Shown here piece by piece: positions 45,830 through 57,299 of a stretch of 64,000 nucleotides of DNA (positions are counted from its first letter, which is position 1; the number at the start of each line of letters is the position of its first letter). The translations under genes and the position numbers were made by a program. Under the pieces are notes generated by a model that was not told the origin of the DNA, ran no database searches, and saw only the letters and a list, made by a program, of their open reading frames with translations. Where the stretch lies: contig OZ218954.1 of NCBI GenBank assembly GCA_965112735.1, forward strand, positions 4,216,001 to 4,280,000. Reading direction: 5' to 3'. Origin of the DNA: Phaeosaccion multiseriatum (lineage: Eukaryota; Ochrophyta, other classes).

Positions 45830-46876
45830 GATTCATTCGGCGAGACAGGCCAGCCGAGCCGGAGATTGGAGCAACAGTCAGAGTCAGAGCCGGGGAGTCT
45901 CGAGCGAGCGATCTAACCCCAGGCTTGCTTATTTGCCCGAGGGCTGGGAGGCTTCGGGAGGGAAGGGTGGAGCTAAGTGAGGAGGCGACAAGATGAGCCG
46001 AGGGGAAGCGATGGGGTTTCTCATCTTTCGTACAGTCTGGCAGTAGATGGCAGTAGATGGGTCGAGGAGGCCCCCGATAGAGGGATGCAAGGCAAGGCAG
46101 GCCAGCCAGCGCCAGCCGCACACACACGTGGACAACGATGTACATGACCTTCATCCCGATTAACTTCGAATCGTGCTAGCAATCATTGGGAAAGAAGGAA
46201 CCCTTTCTCTATTCTACTCTCCTTTTCCTTCTCTCTTTTAACGTAATCCTACCTACCTACTTACTTTAATAGGGGTTGGGAGAGAGGAAAGGCATCCAAC
46301 AACAGTGATGCCTGCCAGTGGATGGCAGAGGGTGGGCCACACAGGCATCTCATCCCTCCGCCGAACGCTGCTCCCCCAGTCTCAGTTTCACTGCAACAGG
46401 ACTCTGGGCCATGCCTGGCATGCAAGGAGCTGCCCCACTCGCGGCCCGAGCCTTGCTCAACATCGGAGAGAGAGAAAAGAGACTAGGTACATCCTATAGG
46501 ATCAGCAAGCCTTACAAGTCGGAGGTCAAGTACAGTACACAATCTGATAACTGAACAGGAAACTGAACAGAACCGCCCACGGAGCCCCCTGTTTGGCGAC
46601 GAATGCTCCTGAGCCCCCTCCACAAGTGCGCTTGCAAACAGGCACGTGCATCGGCCTGGTCTCTGGTCTTGAGACCAAGGCTCATAGAAGCCCCTTACGT
46701 TGTGTGCTGGGGAAGGGTCTAAGAAACTGTAACCGAAGGCGGAAGATTCCACCTGCCTCACAGCAGCAGCACCATCACCACCACTGCCACCGCCGCCGCC
46801 ACCACCACCACCACCACCACCACCACCTCCCACGACCACTACCACCACCACCAGTAGCAGTCGTCGCAGCAGTTAA
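45830..46876. other. Convergent intergenic region
   Basis: Between mL49 (+) and the CCDC6-like gene (-). It contains two copies of GATGGCAGTAGATGG-type motif (about 46040 and 46318) and a CACCAC repeat near 46770-46850. No gene is supported. Confidence 0.5.
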
Positions 46877-47863
46877 CTATACAGGAGAAGCAGCAGGTGG
46901 TGAGGATACAGATACCGCGGGAGAAGGAGGTAGCGACACAGAAGTTGGTGATACAGCCGCAGCAAAGGCCCCTCCTCTGTCCGACTTCTTCATCGCCTCA
47001 AGCGCGTCGCTCAGCGGCGACCTCGGACCACCAACCCCACCACCACCTCCGTCCCCCCCACCCCCCCCTTCACCACCCCCTCCCCCCTCCCCCTCTTGAT
47101 CCGCTGCCCCCTCTGCATCGTCGAGAAGGAGGTGTGCTTTGCTCTTTAGTCCGATGTCTCGAAGGTGTTGCACTTGTTTGGCAATCTCTTGCAGCACCTC
47201 GCCCTCCTCGGCGGAGAAACACGAGTTTGTGCCTTGCGCTGGGCTGTTAAAAGTGAGACGGGGTCGGGAGGGGGGGGGGGGGGGTGAGAGAGAGAGGGAG
47301 GGAGGGAGGGAGAGAGGGGGGGGAGGGAGGAGAGAGGGAGGGAGTGAGACAGACAGAGACGGGTGGAAGTACAGTACAGTGAACCCCAGGAACGGAGATC
47401 CTGAGTGAGTTGGGCGGTGTGAAGAATGCAATGCAATGCAATGTAGGTGAGAGCCAAACAAGCAAAACAAAGCATAGTGCCAAGACAAGCGAGAGGGGCA
47501 GCAAGACAAGACAACAAGGGACGCAGCGACGCGACAGACAGAGAGAGAAGAGAGCGAGACACACAGAGAATAGCCGCAACTTAACACCTCTCCTCCTCCT
47601 CCTCCTCCTCCTCCTCCTCCTCCTCCTCGCCACTGCGTCGTTTCTTCCTTCCTGCTGGTCCGTCCTCCCGTCCGCCCCCCTCACCTCCGTTGCACCACTT
47701 CGAGAGAGGTTTGGAGTTGCTCCAAAAGCCGACCACTCCCGTTCTCTAATCGCCGCTCGAGTTCCCTGTTTCAATCGACAGGAGAGAAAGAGCTTCAGTT
47801 TCAGCTCACTCGATCATATTCACTACCCATTACCACCCCTCCTCTCTTCTCTCTCTCCCTCTC

Positions 47864-47909
<46 letters not shown>

Positions 47910-49410
47910 CGTCACTCACGCCTTCTCCAATTCAAGTAGCTCTAGCTTGGCCGTTCTCTCGGCCCGTTCTCTCCGCTCCTTCTTCAGAAGCTCCTCCTCT
48001 GCCTCAACCTGACAACAATCGAACGAGCAACAATGAGAGGAGCTGACCCATTACATCGACAGTCAAACCACCCAAACGGAAACTCCGCCTCAACTCACCT
48101 GCTGGGTCAGCCGGTCCTTATCGCTGACCACCTGCATGAGCTGCTTCTGGAGCTTGTTGACGATGAACTCCTGCTCCCCCTCCAATTGGTTCTCCAGGTC
48201 CACCTTCTCTTGCCGCAGCTGTGAGGGGTACACATAGAGAAAGAGGGGGGGAGGGGAGGGAGAGAGGGAAGAGGGAGAGAGTGTGTGAGCGAGTGAGTGA
48301 GAGAAGTGTGTGAGTGTATGTGTGTGTGAGCTACTGAGATTGAGATAGGAGGAGAGTGCAAGAGAGACTGTGCGTGTACGCGAGTGTGAGAGAGACAGGG
48401 AGGGGAGTGCAAGAGAGAGCGTGTGTGCGAGCGAGTGAGAGAGACACTGATCATTCATGCCTGACCCAAGTATGAAGAGATTGAAGAGATTGTACCTGAT
48501 TGAGCTTTTTTTGCAGCGTGTTGGTCAGCAACTCCTCTTCCCGCTCCACTTCTACAGCGAGCGTCTCCTTCTCCTTCTTCAGCTCACACAATCGCTTCAT
48601 CAGCTGCCCAGGGCAACAGTGCAAGCAAGAGAGAGGAAGAAGGAGGGAAGGAAGGAAGGAAGGAAGGAAGGAAGGAAGGAAGGACGGACGGAAGGAAGCA
48701 ACACACACCATAGATGCAAAGCGTAGAGTTGAGTGCTTCGTGTAGGTATAACCAGAGAGAGAGAGCAGCAACGACAAGGAACAGTGAGACTGTGACAAGG
48801 ATAGGTGGGAGGAAGGAGAGAATGAGCACAGACAAAGTACCGTGTGCAGCGTACATGAGGCCCTCGTGCTCGTGCAGGTCGGGGAGTGAGTCAGAGCGTG
48901 TGTTGAGGGGGCGCTACTTCGAATGAGGGGGTGCGATACAGGTGGTAGCTCAGTCTTAGCGCCGACTGCATCTCGTTGCTTTGGCGAGGGGATGAATGTT
49001 TCATTCACTCACCCTATTGATTAGACATTCCTCCTCCGCCTCTGCCACTTGACTCTGTACAGCACGGGAGGAATGGAGGAGCAGACCAGGAAGGAAGCGG
49101 CGAAGAAGAGTCAGGGCAAGCACTGGGTGTTAAAAGAAATGTTTGGTCCCTTCCTTCGTTCCATTGCCCACGGCTACAAGCCAGAGACAGACATGTGACT
49201 CACAATCTGCACGTTACAGCGCTTTAGCTCCTTGACATCGTGTTCGAGCTGTGCGTTCCTCTGCTTCTCATAGAGAAGCTTCTGCTTTACTTGCACAAGC
49301 TCCTGCAGCAAGGCCGCCTTGGTCGTACCCCCATCTGCAGCAGCGTCGACAGCAGTGTCAGCAGCACCACCGCCAGCCTTGTTAACGACTACCCCCCCAT
49401 CTACTGCCAT
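46877..49410 (-). CDS. CCDC6: CCDC6-like coiled-coil protein
   Basis: Six exons in phase on the minus strand: 49204-49410, 49013-49054, 48496-48603, 48099-48218, 47920-48008 and 46877-47243, giving about 310 residues. The core KKEKETLAVEVEREEELLTN followed by LRQEKVDLENQLEGEQEF and IVNKLQKQLMQV matches the repeated coiled-coil pattern of the CCDC6 family (EKETLA, EEEFLTN, EKxDLENxLExEQE and VNKL in animal proteins). An upstream segment, SQVAEAEEECLIN, corresponds to the first such heptad block. The C-terminus is Gly- and Ser-rich and disordered. CCDC6 in animals is a cytoskeleton-associated and DNA-damage-related scaffold; the role in algae is unknown. The proposed ATG lies in a copy of the dispersed GATGGCAGTxGATGG motif. 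No in-frame ATG upstream was found, but a further 5' exon is possible. Confidence 0.8.
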
Positions 49411-49949
49411 GTCCTCAGCTTTCGCCCAGCTCTATGTTCGCCTGGTGTCACCGAGGCCTCTCTGTGTCGATGTTGCCTTTTTCGGGCCTTGCGGCGAGAA
49501 GTGGGGCTTTTACGGTGAAATCTTTCCCCTCATGCCTCGATTTCTCCTCAGCGACTTCAGCAGTCGAGAAGTACTTGCCCTCACACGCTTAAGAGACGTA
49601 TTGACCGTCCCACTACCTCCCTTTATACGCGTGTAGTGTTATTTCAAGGAGAGAGGGGGGGAAAAAAAGGTATGCTCAGATTACGTAACTTCGTATGTCA
49701 ATGATTCTCTCTCCGGCCGCTTTCTTTTCCTCTATCTTTTATTTGGCCTTGTGTAAGAGCGAGACCACCAAGCCACGCACGGTTCCCCTGGGAGCTTCCC
49801 TTTCTTCTTCTCCGTGGACCGGGGCTGGAGAAAGCGGGGCTGGGCCCTTCCTCAACTGCCGTAAGGCAGAGGCGTTTGAGGAAGAAGAGGGTGGGACAAG
49901 ACAGTTGAAGAAGAGAAAGGAGCCGGGCTTCCTGTGGCGCCCGGTAGCA
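49411..49949. promoter_or_regulatory. Divergent promoter region, CCDC6-like and Omp85 genes
   Basis: Holds both promoters and 5' UTRs. The Omp85 frame is open upstream to 49695, but that part lacks a plausible targeting sequence, so the start at 49950 is preferred. Confidence 0.4.
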
Positions 49950-51812
49950 ATGTCTTCGTCTGCACCTCTGCAACTATGCCTACTCCTCCTCGGAGCGGGG
50001 TTGGGCCAGGTCTCGTCGTTCCAAGCCCCCATGCAGGGGTTGCCAACGAGGATCGTCCAGCAGCAACGCCATATCCATGTGCAGCAACAACGGCACATGA
50101 GCAGCAGTAGGGGCGGCAGTGTGTCAGCCGCTACATCGCTCCGAGTCGCGGATAGTAGCGGCTTCGCCAAGACCAGGACATCCACGGCGGTCTGGGCCTG
50201 GTATGATTGGGGGGGAGGAGGAGGAGGAGGAGGAGGAGGAGGAGGAGGAGGAGGAGGGGGAGGAGGTGGGTTGGAGGATAAAGAAGACAGCGAGGTTGAC
50301 TGGATGGTGCCATTGGCAGCCGGATCCGTGGCAGCAGTGGGGGGGGCGAAGGAGGTCCTGCAGCAACAACAACAGCAACAACCGCAACAGCAACAGCAAC
50401 AGCAGCAGCAGCAGCAGCAGCAGCTGCAGCAATCGGCATCAGCTGCGGGAGAGGGGAGAATGGCAAGCGGCGCAGAGGATACCGCGGGAGCAGCGGTAGA
50501 AGCGGGTGGTGCAGCAGGAAAGAAGAAGGGTGACAACCCTTTCTTCCCGCTCCGCCTTCCGAAGGGATTCCCCTCTCTCCCGTCCCTCCCTTCTCTGCCC
50601 TGGATGAAGGGCGCAAAGGAAAAGGAGGAGGCGGCCCGGCAGGCGGAGCAGCGGCGCCTCGAGATCGCGCAGGAGGAGGCTGAGCTGGCTGCTGCGGCTG
50701 CGCTGCCCAAGATTGTGGTGAAGGACGTGAGCATCAGCGGCACCAAACTCATCCCCAAGGAGGTCGGTCACGTGACGGGTGGTGGGGATAAGAGAGAGAA
50801 TGGCGTGCTCGATGCTTCGCTGTGCCCCTCTGTATTTCTCTCTCTCTCTGTATCCCTCCCTCACTCCCGCGCTCTCCTTCCCTCTGTCCCTCTCTTTGCC
50901 CCTCTGCCCCCTCTCTCTACGCTCCTCTCCCCTTCTTTCTGTCCCTCTCTTACGCCAACTGTCTATAACACACACACACACACACACACACGCAGGTTCT
51001 GAGCACCGCTGCCGTGGCGTCAGGCTTGCTCGACACGGAGCTGACCCGAGAGGGTATGAACACGTGCATCAACTACCTCAACGGCTGGTACCAGAGCAAG
51101 GGGTACAGACTGGCGCAGGTGCAGAGGGTGGAGATTGTGCCCAATGAGAGTAAGTGGGGCGGAGGAAGTGGGACGGAGGGAGGGAGCGAGTGACTGAATG
51201 GCTGAGTGAGTGAGGGAGGGAGGGAGGGAGGTGAGTACCTGAGTGACTGAGTGGGTAAGGGAGGGAGTGACGAAGCGAGGAGGGAACGACTGATCGACTG
51301 AGTCCCTGACTGCCCATATGCCTTGCACTGTTTTCTGTTTCTGTGGTTGTGGTGTTTGTCCAGATGCGCTGGTGTTCGAGGTGATGGAGCCCATCGTGTC
51401 GAAGACACAGCCCGTGCAGATGGTCTTCATTCAACCCGTTAACGCCACAGACCCCAGTGGTGAGGGAGGGAGGGAGACGAGGGAGAGGAGGGAGGGAAAG
51501 GCGGGGGGGGGGGAGATAGGCTCACGCACACACACGCACTCTTGCACTGACACGCACACGCATGCACGCACGCACGCGTACGCATTCACACGCTCTCTCT
51601 GACCCCAGCGGGTATGGAGTTGAAGCCCAAGGGGGGTAAGACTCGGGCCCAGACGCTTGCCAAGGCGCTTCGCTTGCAGGGGGGGAAGCCCTTCAAGTGG
51701 GATAACGAAAGGTACGGGAGTATACATATAAAGTTGGGTATAGAGAGGCATAGGGGTCTAGCGAGTAGTGTGGTGGGTAGTGGGGACAACGAGACATCCG
51801 GGAGTATATATA

Positions 51813-51872
<60 letters not shown>

Positions 51873-52907
51873 GGGTGTAGCATACATGGTAGGGCATACG
51901 GTATAGTGAGAAGTGGGTCGTGTCACAGTAGGGTGTGCCCGTGCCTTGACTGTCTTCACGCTGCCTGCACTTGTCTACCCTTCCTTTCCCTTCCCTTCCC
52001 GTCCCTTCCCTTCCTGCCCTTCCCTCTCCTCCCCTCCCTCCCCGCCCTTCACCTTCCCTTCCCTCACCTCCTTCCCTTCCGTTTTCTTGTGGTGAATGGC
52101 GTTTCACAACCCAACTAAGGTGGGGTGCCGTTCAACGGTCGGGCCTGTTTGAAAACATTGGCGTGAATCGAGCAGTCCTCAATGAGGATGGGGAGGTCAC
52201 GCTTTGGATCCAGGTAGGAGGGAGGAAGGGAGGGGGGGAGAGGGCAGGCGAGGGGAGCGAACTGGCCCACTCACGCACTTATTTCACCCACTCACGCAGG
52301 CTCACTCAATCACGTACTCACTCACTCACCCGCCCACTCAACTCACTCACCTCTCCACTACTTCGCTCACCCACTCAGTCACTCAACTCACTCACTCACT
52401 CACTCACTTCTTCACTGCTTCACTCGCCTACTCAGTCACTCACTCACTCACTGCCTTGCTCATCACTTACACGCTCACCCACTCACCCACTCACCCACTG
52501 CCTCACTCACCCCTTCATGACCCTATTTCTGTAACAACCAAAGGCCCTTGAGAAGAAGAGCATAGTATTCGAACCCGGTGTCACCAAGACCCTCTTCGAC
52601 ACCAAGTGGTCTGGGGAGGTAAGCTGATATCAACCTCGACTTGAATCTCGACGGGACAAAGCGAAATTGAAGCGAGAAGCCCTTCCCATATCCCTCTAAT
52701 CTCCCCTCCCCCTCCCTGCCATGCACTGCCATCCGTCCACGAAGGTCCTGTTCGAAGACCGTAACTTGTTTGGGCGCAACAACGTGCTCGGTGTGGACGC
52801 AAGGAGGTCCATCGCGAGCCCCTTCACCACCTACAGCGTCCGACTCGGAAACAATCGGTGCGTGTGGGTGCGTGTGGTTGTCTGTCTGTATGTGCGCGCG
52901 TGTGTGT

Positions 52908-52946
<39 letters not shown>

Positions 52947-55900
52947 GTGTATGTGCGACAAACAACGAGGCTTAGCCAATATTATAGAGCCAACAAGCTT
53001 TCCCTCCCCCCACCCCCTTCTACCAGTTACTGACTTCATCATTACTGCCCATCCCCTAACATCTCAGCACTGCCATCCACTGCCATCCACTTCCATCCAC
53101 CCCCATCCACTGCTATTCACCCACCCAACCCCCACCATAATTACCTGCCATCCACTGCCACCTGATGAGCAGTTTCGGTGATCTGGGGGCGTGGAATGCC
53201 GTGGCGTTTCGGGGGGTCATTAACCCCGAGGGAGGGGCGGAAAGCTTTGGTATGTCAAGCACACCGACGCACGCCCCGGGGGGGAGAGACCTTAAAATGC
53301 TACTCAATGCAGTGGGGAACACGGTCAATCAGAGGCAAGAGACTGGTGGGGAGGAGGGGGAGGGCGAGGAAGGGGAGGAGGGTGGGGTAGCGGCAGTAGA
53401 CGGGGGGAGGGGTGTGGGGAGCAGGAGGAGGAGGAGGAGGAGAAGGAGGAGCCAGGGTGTGGCGAGGCGGCAGGGCGTTTCAGTAACAACAATGTGGCCG
53501 TTTCAAGCGTGTTTGGGTACGCTCGGGGCCCAGATTCAGGAGATCTCGCAGCTGCAGTCCAAGGGGAAAGGCGGTGGCTATGCTGCTCAGGTGGGTGGGG
53601 TGGGGTGGGGTGGGGAGGGCAGGGGAGGGATACATGGCAATTCCGTGCTGCCTTTCACCGCCGTATATAGACCATAGGAAGGACTCCTCCTCCTCCTCCG
53701 CCTCGTCCTCCTCCTCTCCCTCCACTTCCTCCTCCTTCCGCTCCGTTGTGCCATACTAGCGAATGAACTCACTCACGGCTCGCCGCAGTTGCCCATGCCC
53801 TTCACTGCCTTATTTTTCCAGTCACTGCCTTATTTGCCCATTCACGGTATTATCCCATGCCACAGGTCGGTCGAACGGACGTGGTGACCCTCAAGGGAGA
53901 CGTGCGCAAGAGCTTTGCTCTCGACAACGTGAAACTCAAACTTCCCTCCTGGGGGAGGGACGGAGGAGGCAAAGGAGGAGCAGCGACTTCAGATGGCGAC
54001 GATAAAGACGCGGGCATAGATGCCCAACTAGACCCCTTTGGAGGAGGGACGGGGCCAGCGACAAGAAGCAGGAGGGGCGGCCGGATCGCGGGTGGGAAAA
54101 GCCAATCGCTGCTGACAACGCACCTAGACTGGAGGAACGGTTTCTTCGTCGAGGGTTTGTCGCTCACCCGGCCGTTCTACCAGTTCGGCTCTACACTGGT
54201 ACAGAGGTTTCCCATCGGCAGGCTAGGGGGTTGGGGGGGCTCAGGAGTAGGAGAGGGTGGGTCTCCGAAACTGCCGCGTAGTCGAAGAGGTGGACCCCGG
54301 GGGGGAGGGGCTGCTCCAGCTGGCGACGATGAGATTATAACCCTGCACCTCCGGCAGAAGCTCTCCGTCAGCTCTGCAGGTGAGTCGGGTGGAGGGTAGG
54401 CGAGAGGAGAAGGAAGGAGGAGAGGGAGTGGGGTGGAGGGGAGGGGAGGGGAGAGAAGGGGAGAGGGTGGATGGGTGGGTGAGTCTATGTGTCTATGTGT
54501 GGGAAGGGAGAGGGCGAGGGAAGGGGAGGGGGAGGAGGCTTCAGGAAGATGAGACGCAGCAGCGATGGAACTTGAAGGGGGAGGGCGGCTTCCCTTCCCC
54601 TCTCTCCAGTCAAGCACCCTCCCCCCCTATGTCAAGCACCCTCCCCCCCTATGTCAAGCACCCTCCCCCCCTATGTCAAGCACCCTCCCCCCCTATGTCA
54701 AGCACTCCCCCCCTATGTCAAGCACTCCCCCCCCCATGTCAAGCACTCCCCCCCTATGTCAAGCACTCCCCCCCTATGTCAAGCACCCTCCCCCCCCTAT
54801 GTCAAGCACTCCTCCCCCCTTTGTCAAGCACTCCGCCCCCCTGTGCTGACTCTGTGTATCACACCCCAACCCGTTCCAAAGCCGAGTAGACCCGAGCCTC
54901 ATTTTCCTTCTTGCTTTCTCCTCCTCCTCCTCCTCCTCCTCCTCCTCCTCCTCCTCCTCCTCCTCCTCCTCCTCCTCCTCACCCTCCTCCTCCTCCTCCT
55001 CCTCACCCTCCTCCTCCTCCTCCTCCTCCTCCTCCTCCTCCTCCTCCTCCTCCTCCTCCTCCTCCTCCTCCTCCTCCTCCTCCTCCTCCTCCTCCTCCTC
55101 CTCCTCCTCCTCCTCCTCCTCCTCCTCCTCCTCCTCCTCCTCCTCCTCCTCCTCCTCCTCACTCCTCCTCCTCCTCCTCCTCCTCCTCCTCCTCCTCCTC
55201 CTCCTCCTCCTCCTCCTCACCCTCCTCCTCCTCCTCCTCCTCCTCCTCACCCTCCTCCTCCTCCTCCTCCTCCTCCTCCTCCTCCTCCTCCTCCTCCTCC
55301 TCCTCCTCCTCCTCCTCCTCCTCCTCCTCCTCCTCCTCCTCCTCCTCCTCCTCCTCCTCCTCCTCCTCCTCCTCCTCCTCCTCCTCCTCCTCCTCCTCCT
55401 CCTCCTCCTCCTCCTCCTCCTCCTCCTCCTCCTCCTCCTCCTCCTCCTCCTCCTCCTCCTCCTCCTCCTCCTCCTCCTCCTCCTCCTCCTCCTCCTCCTC
55501 CTCCTCCTCCTCCTCCTCCTCCTCCTCCTCCTCCTCCTCCTCCTCCTCCTCCTCCTCCTCCTCCTCCTCCTCCTCCTCCTCCTCCTCCTCCTCCTCCTCC
55601 TCCTCCTCCTCCTCCTCCTCCTCCTCCTCCTCCTCCTCCTCCTCCTCCTCCTCCTCCTCCTCCTCCTCCTCCTCCTCCTCCTCCTCCTCCTCCTCCTCCT
55701 CCTCCTCCTCCTCCTCCTCCTCCTCCTCCTCCTCCTCCTCCTCCTCCTCCTCCTCCTCCTCCTCCTCCTCCTCCTCCTCCTCCTCCTCCTCCTCCTCCTC
55801 CTCCTCCTCCTCCTCCTCCTCCTCCTCCTCCTCCTCCTCCTCCTCCTCCTCCTCCTCCTCCTCCTCCTCCTCCTCCTCCTCCTCCTCCTCCTCCTCCTCC

Positions 55901-57299
55901 TCCTCCTCCTCCTCCTCCTCCTCCTCCTCCTCCTCCTCCTCCTCCTCCTCCTCCTCCTCCTCCTCCTCCTCCTCCTCCTCCTCCTCCTCCTCCTCCTCCT
56001 CCTCCTCCTCCTCCTCCTCCTCCTCCTCCTCCTCCTCCTCCTCCTCCTCCTCCTCCTCCTCCTCCTCCTCCTCCTCCTCCTCCTCCTCCTCCTCCTCCTC
56101 CTCCTCCTCACTCCTCCTCCTCCTCCTCCTCCTCCTCCTCCTCCTCCTCCTCCTCCTCCTCCTCCTCCTCCTCCTCACCCTCCTCCTCCTCCTCCTCCTC
56201 CTCCTCCTCCTCCTCCTCCTCACCCTCCTCCTCACCCTCCTCCTCCTCCTCCTCCTCCTCCTCCTCCTCCTCCTCCTCCTCCTCCTCCTCCTCCTCCTCC
56301 TCCTCCTCCTCCTCCTCCTCCTCCTCCTCCTCCTCCTCCTCCTCCTCCTCACCCTCCTCCTCACCCTCCTCCTCCTCCTCCTCCTCCTCCTCCTCCTCCT
56401 CCTCACCCTCCTCCTCACCCTCCTCCTCCTCCTCCTCCTCCTCCTCCCCCTCCATCTCCCCCCTCTACCCCACCCCAGGCACGCCTTCCTACCAACTCAT
56501 GACCGTCGGAGGTCAGCACAGCGTCCGCGGCATGGGAGAGGCGAGCATCGGCAAGGTGAGGAGCGGAGTCACTCTCTCACTCACTGACTCACGGACCCAC
56601 TCACGCACGCACTCACTCACTCTCGCCCTCACGTACTCATCCACTCACTCACCCACTCACTCACGCCCTCCCTTCCTCCCTCCCCTCACTCAGGTGGAGA
56701 ACTCGCTCCTCACCACAGCAGAGATGCGTGTATCGGTGCGGAACCCTTTCATGAACCTCCCCACCGAGTTGGTCCTCTTTGTGGACTGGGCAGGCTTCCA
56801 ATCACGCGACTTTGCTTCCTCCTCCTCCTCTTCCTCCTCGAGGTCAAAAGCCTCTTCCTCCTCCTCCTCCTCGGCGTCTTTGGCATCTCCGAGAGGATCA
56901 GGCGTGTTGCCGAGTGGCGGTTACTTTGCCGCCTCTTCCTTCTTCAATGCCACGCCTGCCCAAGGGAGTGGTGGGAGGGGGGGGCGTGGCGGCAGCAGCA
57001 GCAGCAGCACAGCGTTAGCAGCGATATCTTCATCAGGTGGTGATGCGGGTTCAACAGGTGGCGGCGACGGTGTGGTATCCGAATCACCAACACGTGTAGC
57101 AAGAGGGAGGAAAGACACAGACCCCTTCTCGGAGTACACCAAGAGTCGTTCTGGCGGGGCAGAGGAGGATCTTGGAGCGGGTACCGCCATGGGGTATGGG
57201 GTAGGACTTCGCTTCGCGGGCATCATTAAGGTGGACATTGGCCGGGCGGCGAACGGGGAGCATCAGGTGCACTTTGGGGTGGTGGACCCCCACTTTTGA
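49950..57299 (+). CDS. OMP85: Omp85/Toc75-type beta-barrel translocon protein, plastid-targeted
   Basis: Eleven exons in phase: 49950-50762, 50996-51149, 51364-51459, 51609-51711, 52120-52213, 52544-52618, 52745-52857, 53173-53590, 53866-54379, 56479-56555 and 56694-57299 (TGA), giving about 1,020 residues. The ATG at 49950 gives a signal peptide (LQLCLLLLGAGLGQVSS) followed by FQAPMQG, which resembles the bipartite plastid leader of secondary plastids, with Phe after the cleavage site. A Gly-rich and Gln-rich linker precedes POTRA-like segments (IVVKDVSISGTKLIPKE; LFENIGVNRAVLNEDGEVTL). The barrel follows (VLFEDRNLFGRNNVLGVD), with the loop-6 motif as VRGM in GGQHSVRGMGE, and ends in a terminal Phe (VHFGVVDPHF) as in Omp85 beta-signals. 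These proteins insert or translocate proteins across the outer plastid envelope. Acidic, Arg-rich and Ser-rich inserts interrupt barrel loops. A mitochondrial Sam50 identity is less likely because of the leader. Confidence 0.87.
54609..54842 (+). repeat. 20-base minisatellite CCCCCCTATGTCAAGCACCC
   Basis: About 12 units with small length changes in the C-run, at 19-22-base spacing. It lies between the donor and the CTC array. Confidence 0.92.
54918..56446 (+). repeat. Giant CTC trinucleotide array (~1.5 kb)
   Basis: About 500 CTC units with no other sequence except scattered CTCAC or CTCACC interruptions, clustered at both ends (54980-55255 and 56110-56420). The centre (about 55250-56100) is uninterrupted. 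On the sense strand the transcript is pure pyrimidine apart from the interruptions. Exact length may be an assembly estimate. Confidence 0.95.

Larger units (their letters stand above)
54380..56478 (+). other. Two-kilobase repeat-filled intron of the Omp85 gene
   Basis: Donor GCAG|GTGAGT at 54380 and acceptor CACCCCAG ending at 56478. Phase is kept across it. It holds a short purine-rich segment, a 20-base minisatellite and the 1.5 kb CTC array. Confidence 0.85.

Noticed and set aside
54651-57299. ORFs of hundreds of codons of poly-Pro, poly-Ser, poly-Leu, poly-Arg and poly-Glu
   Set aside because: They are frame readings of the CTC array in an intron. Phase-consistent Omp85 exons flank it.
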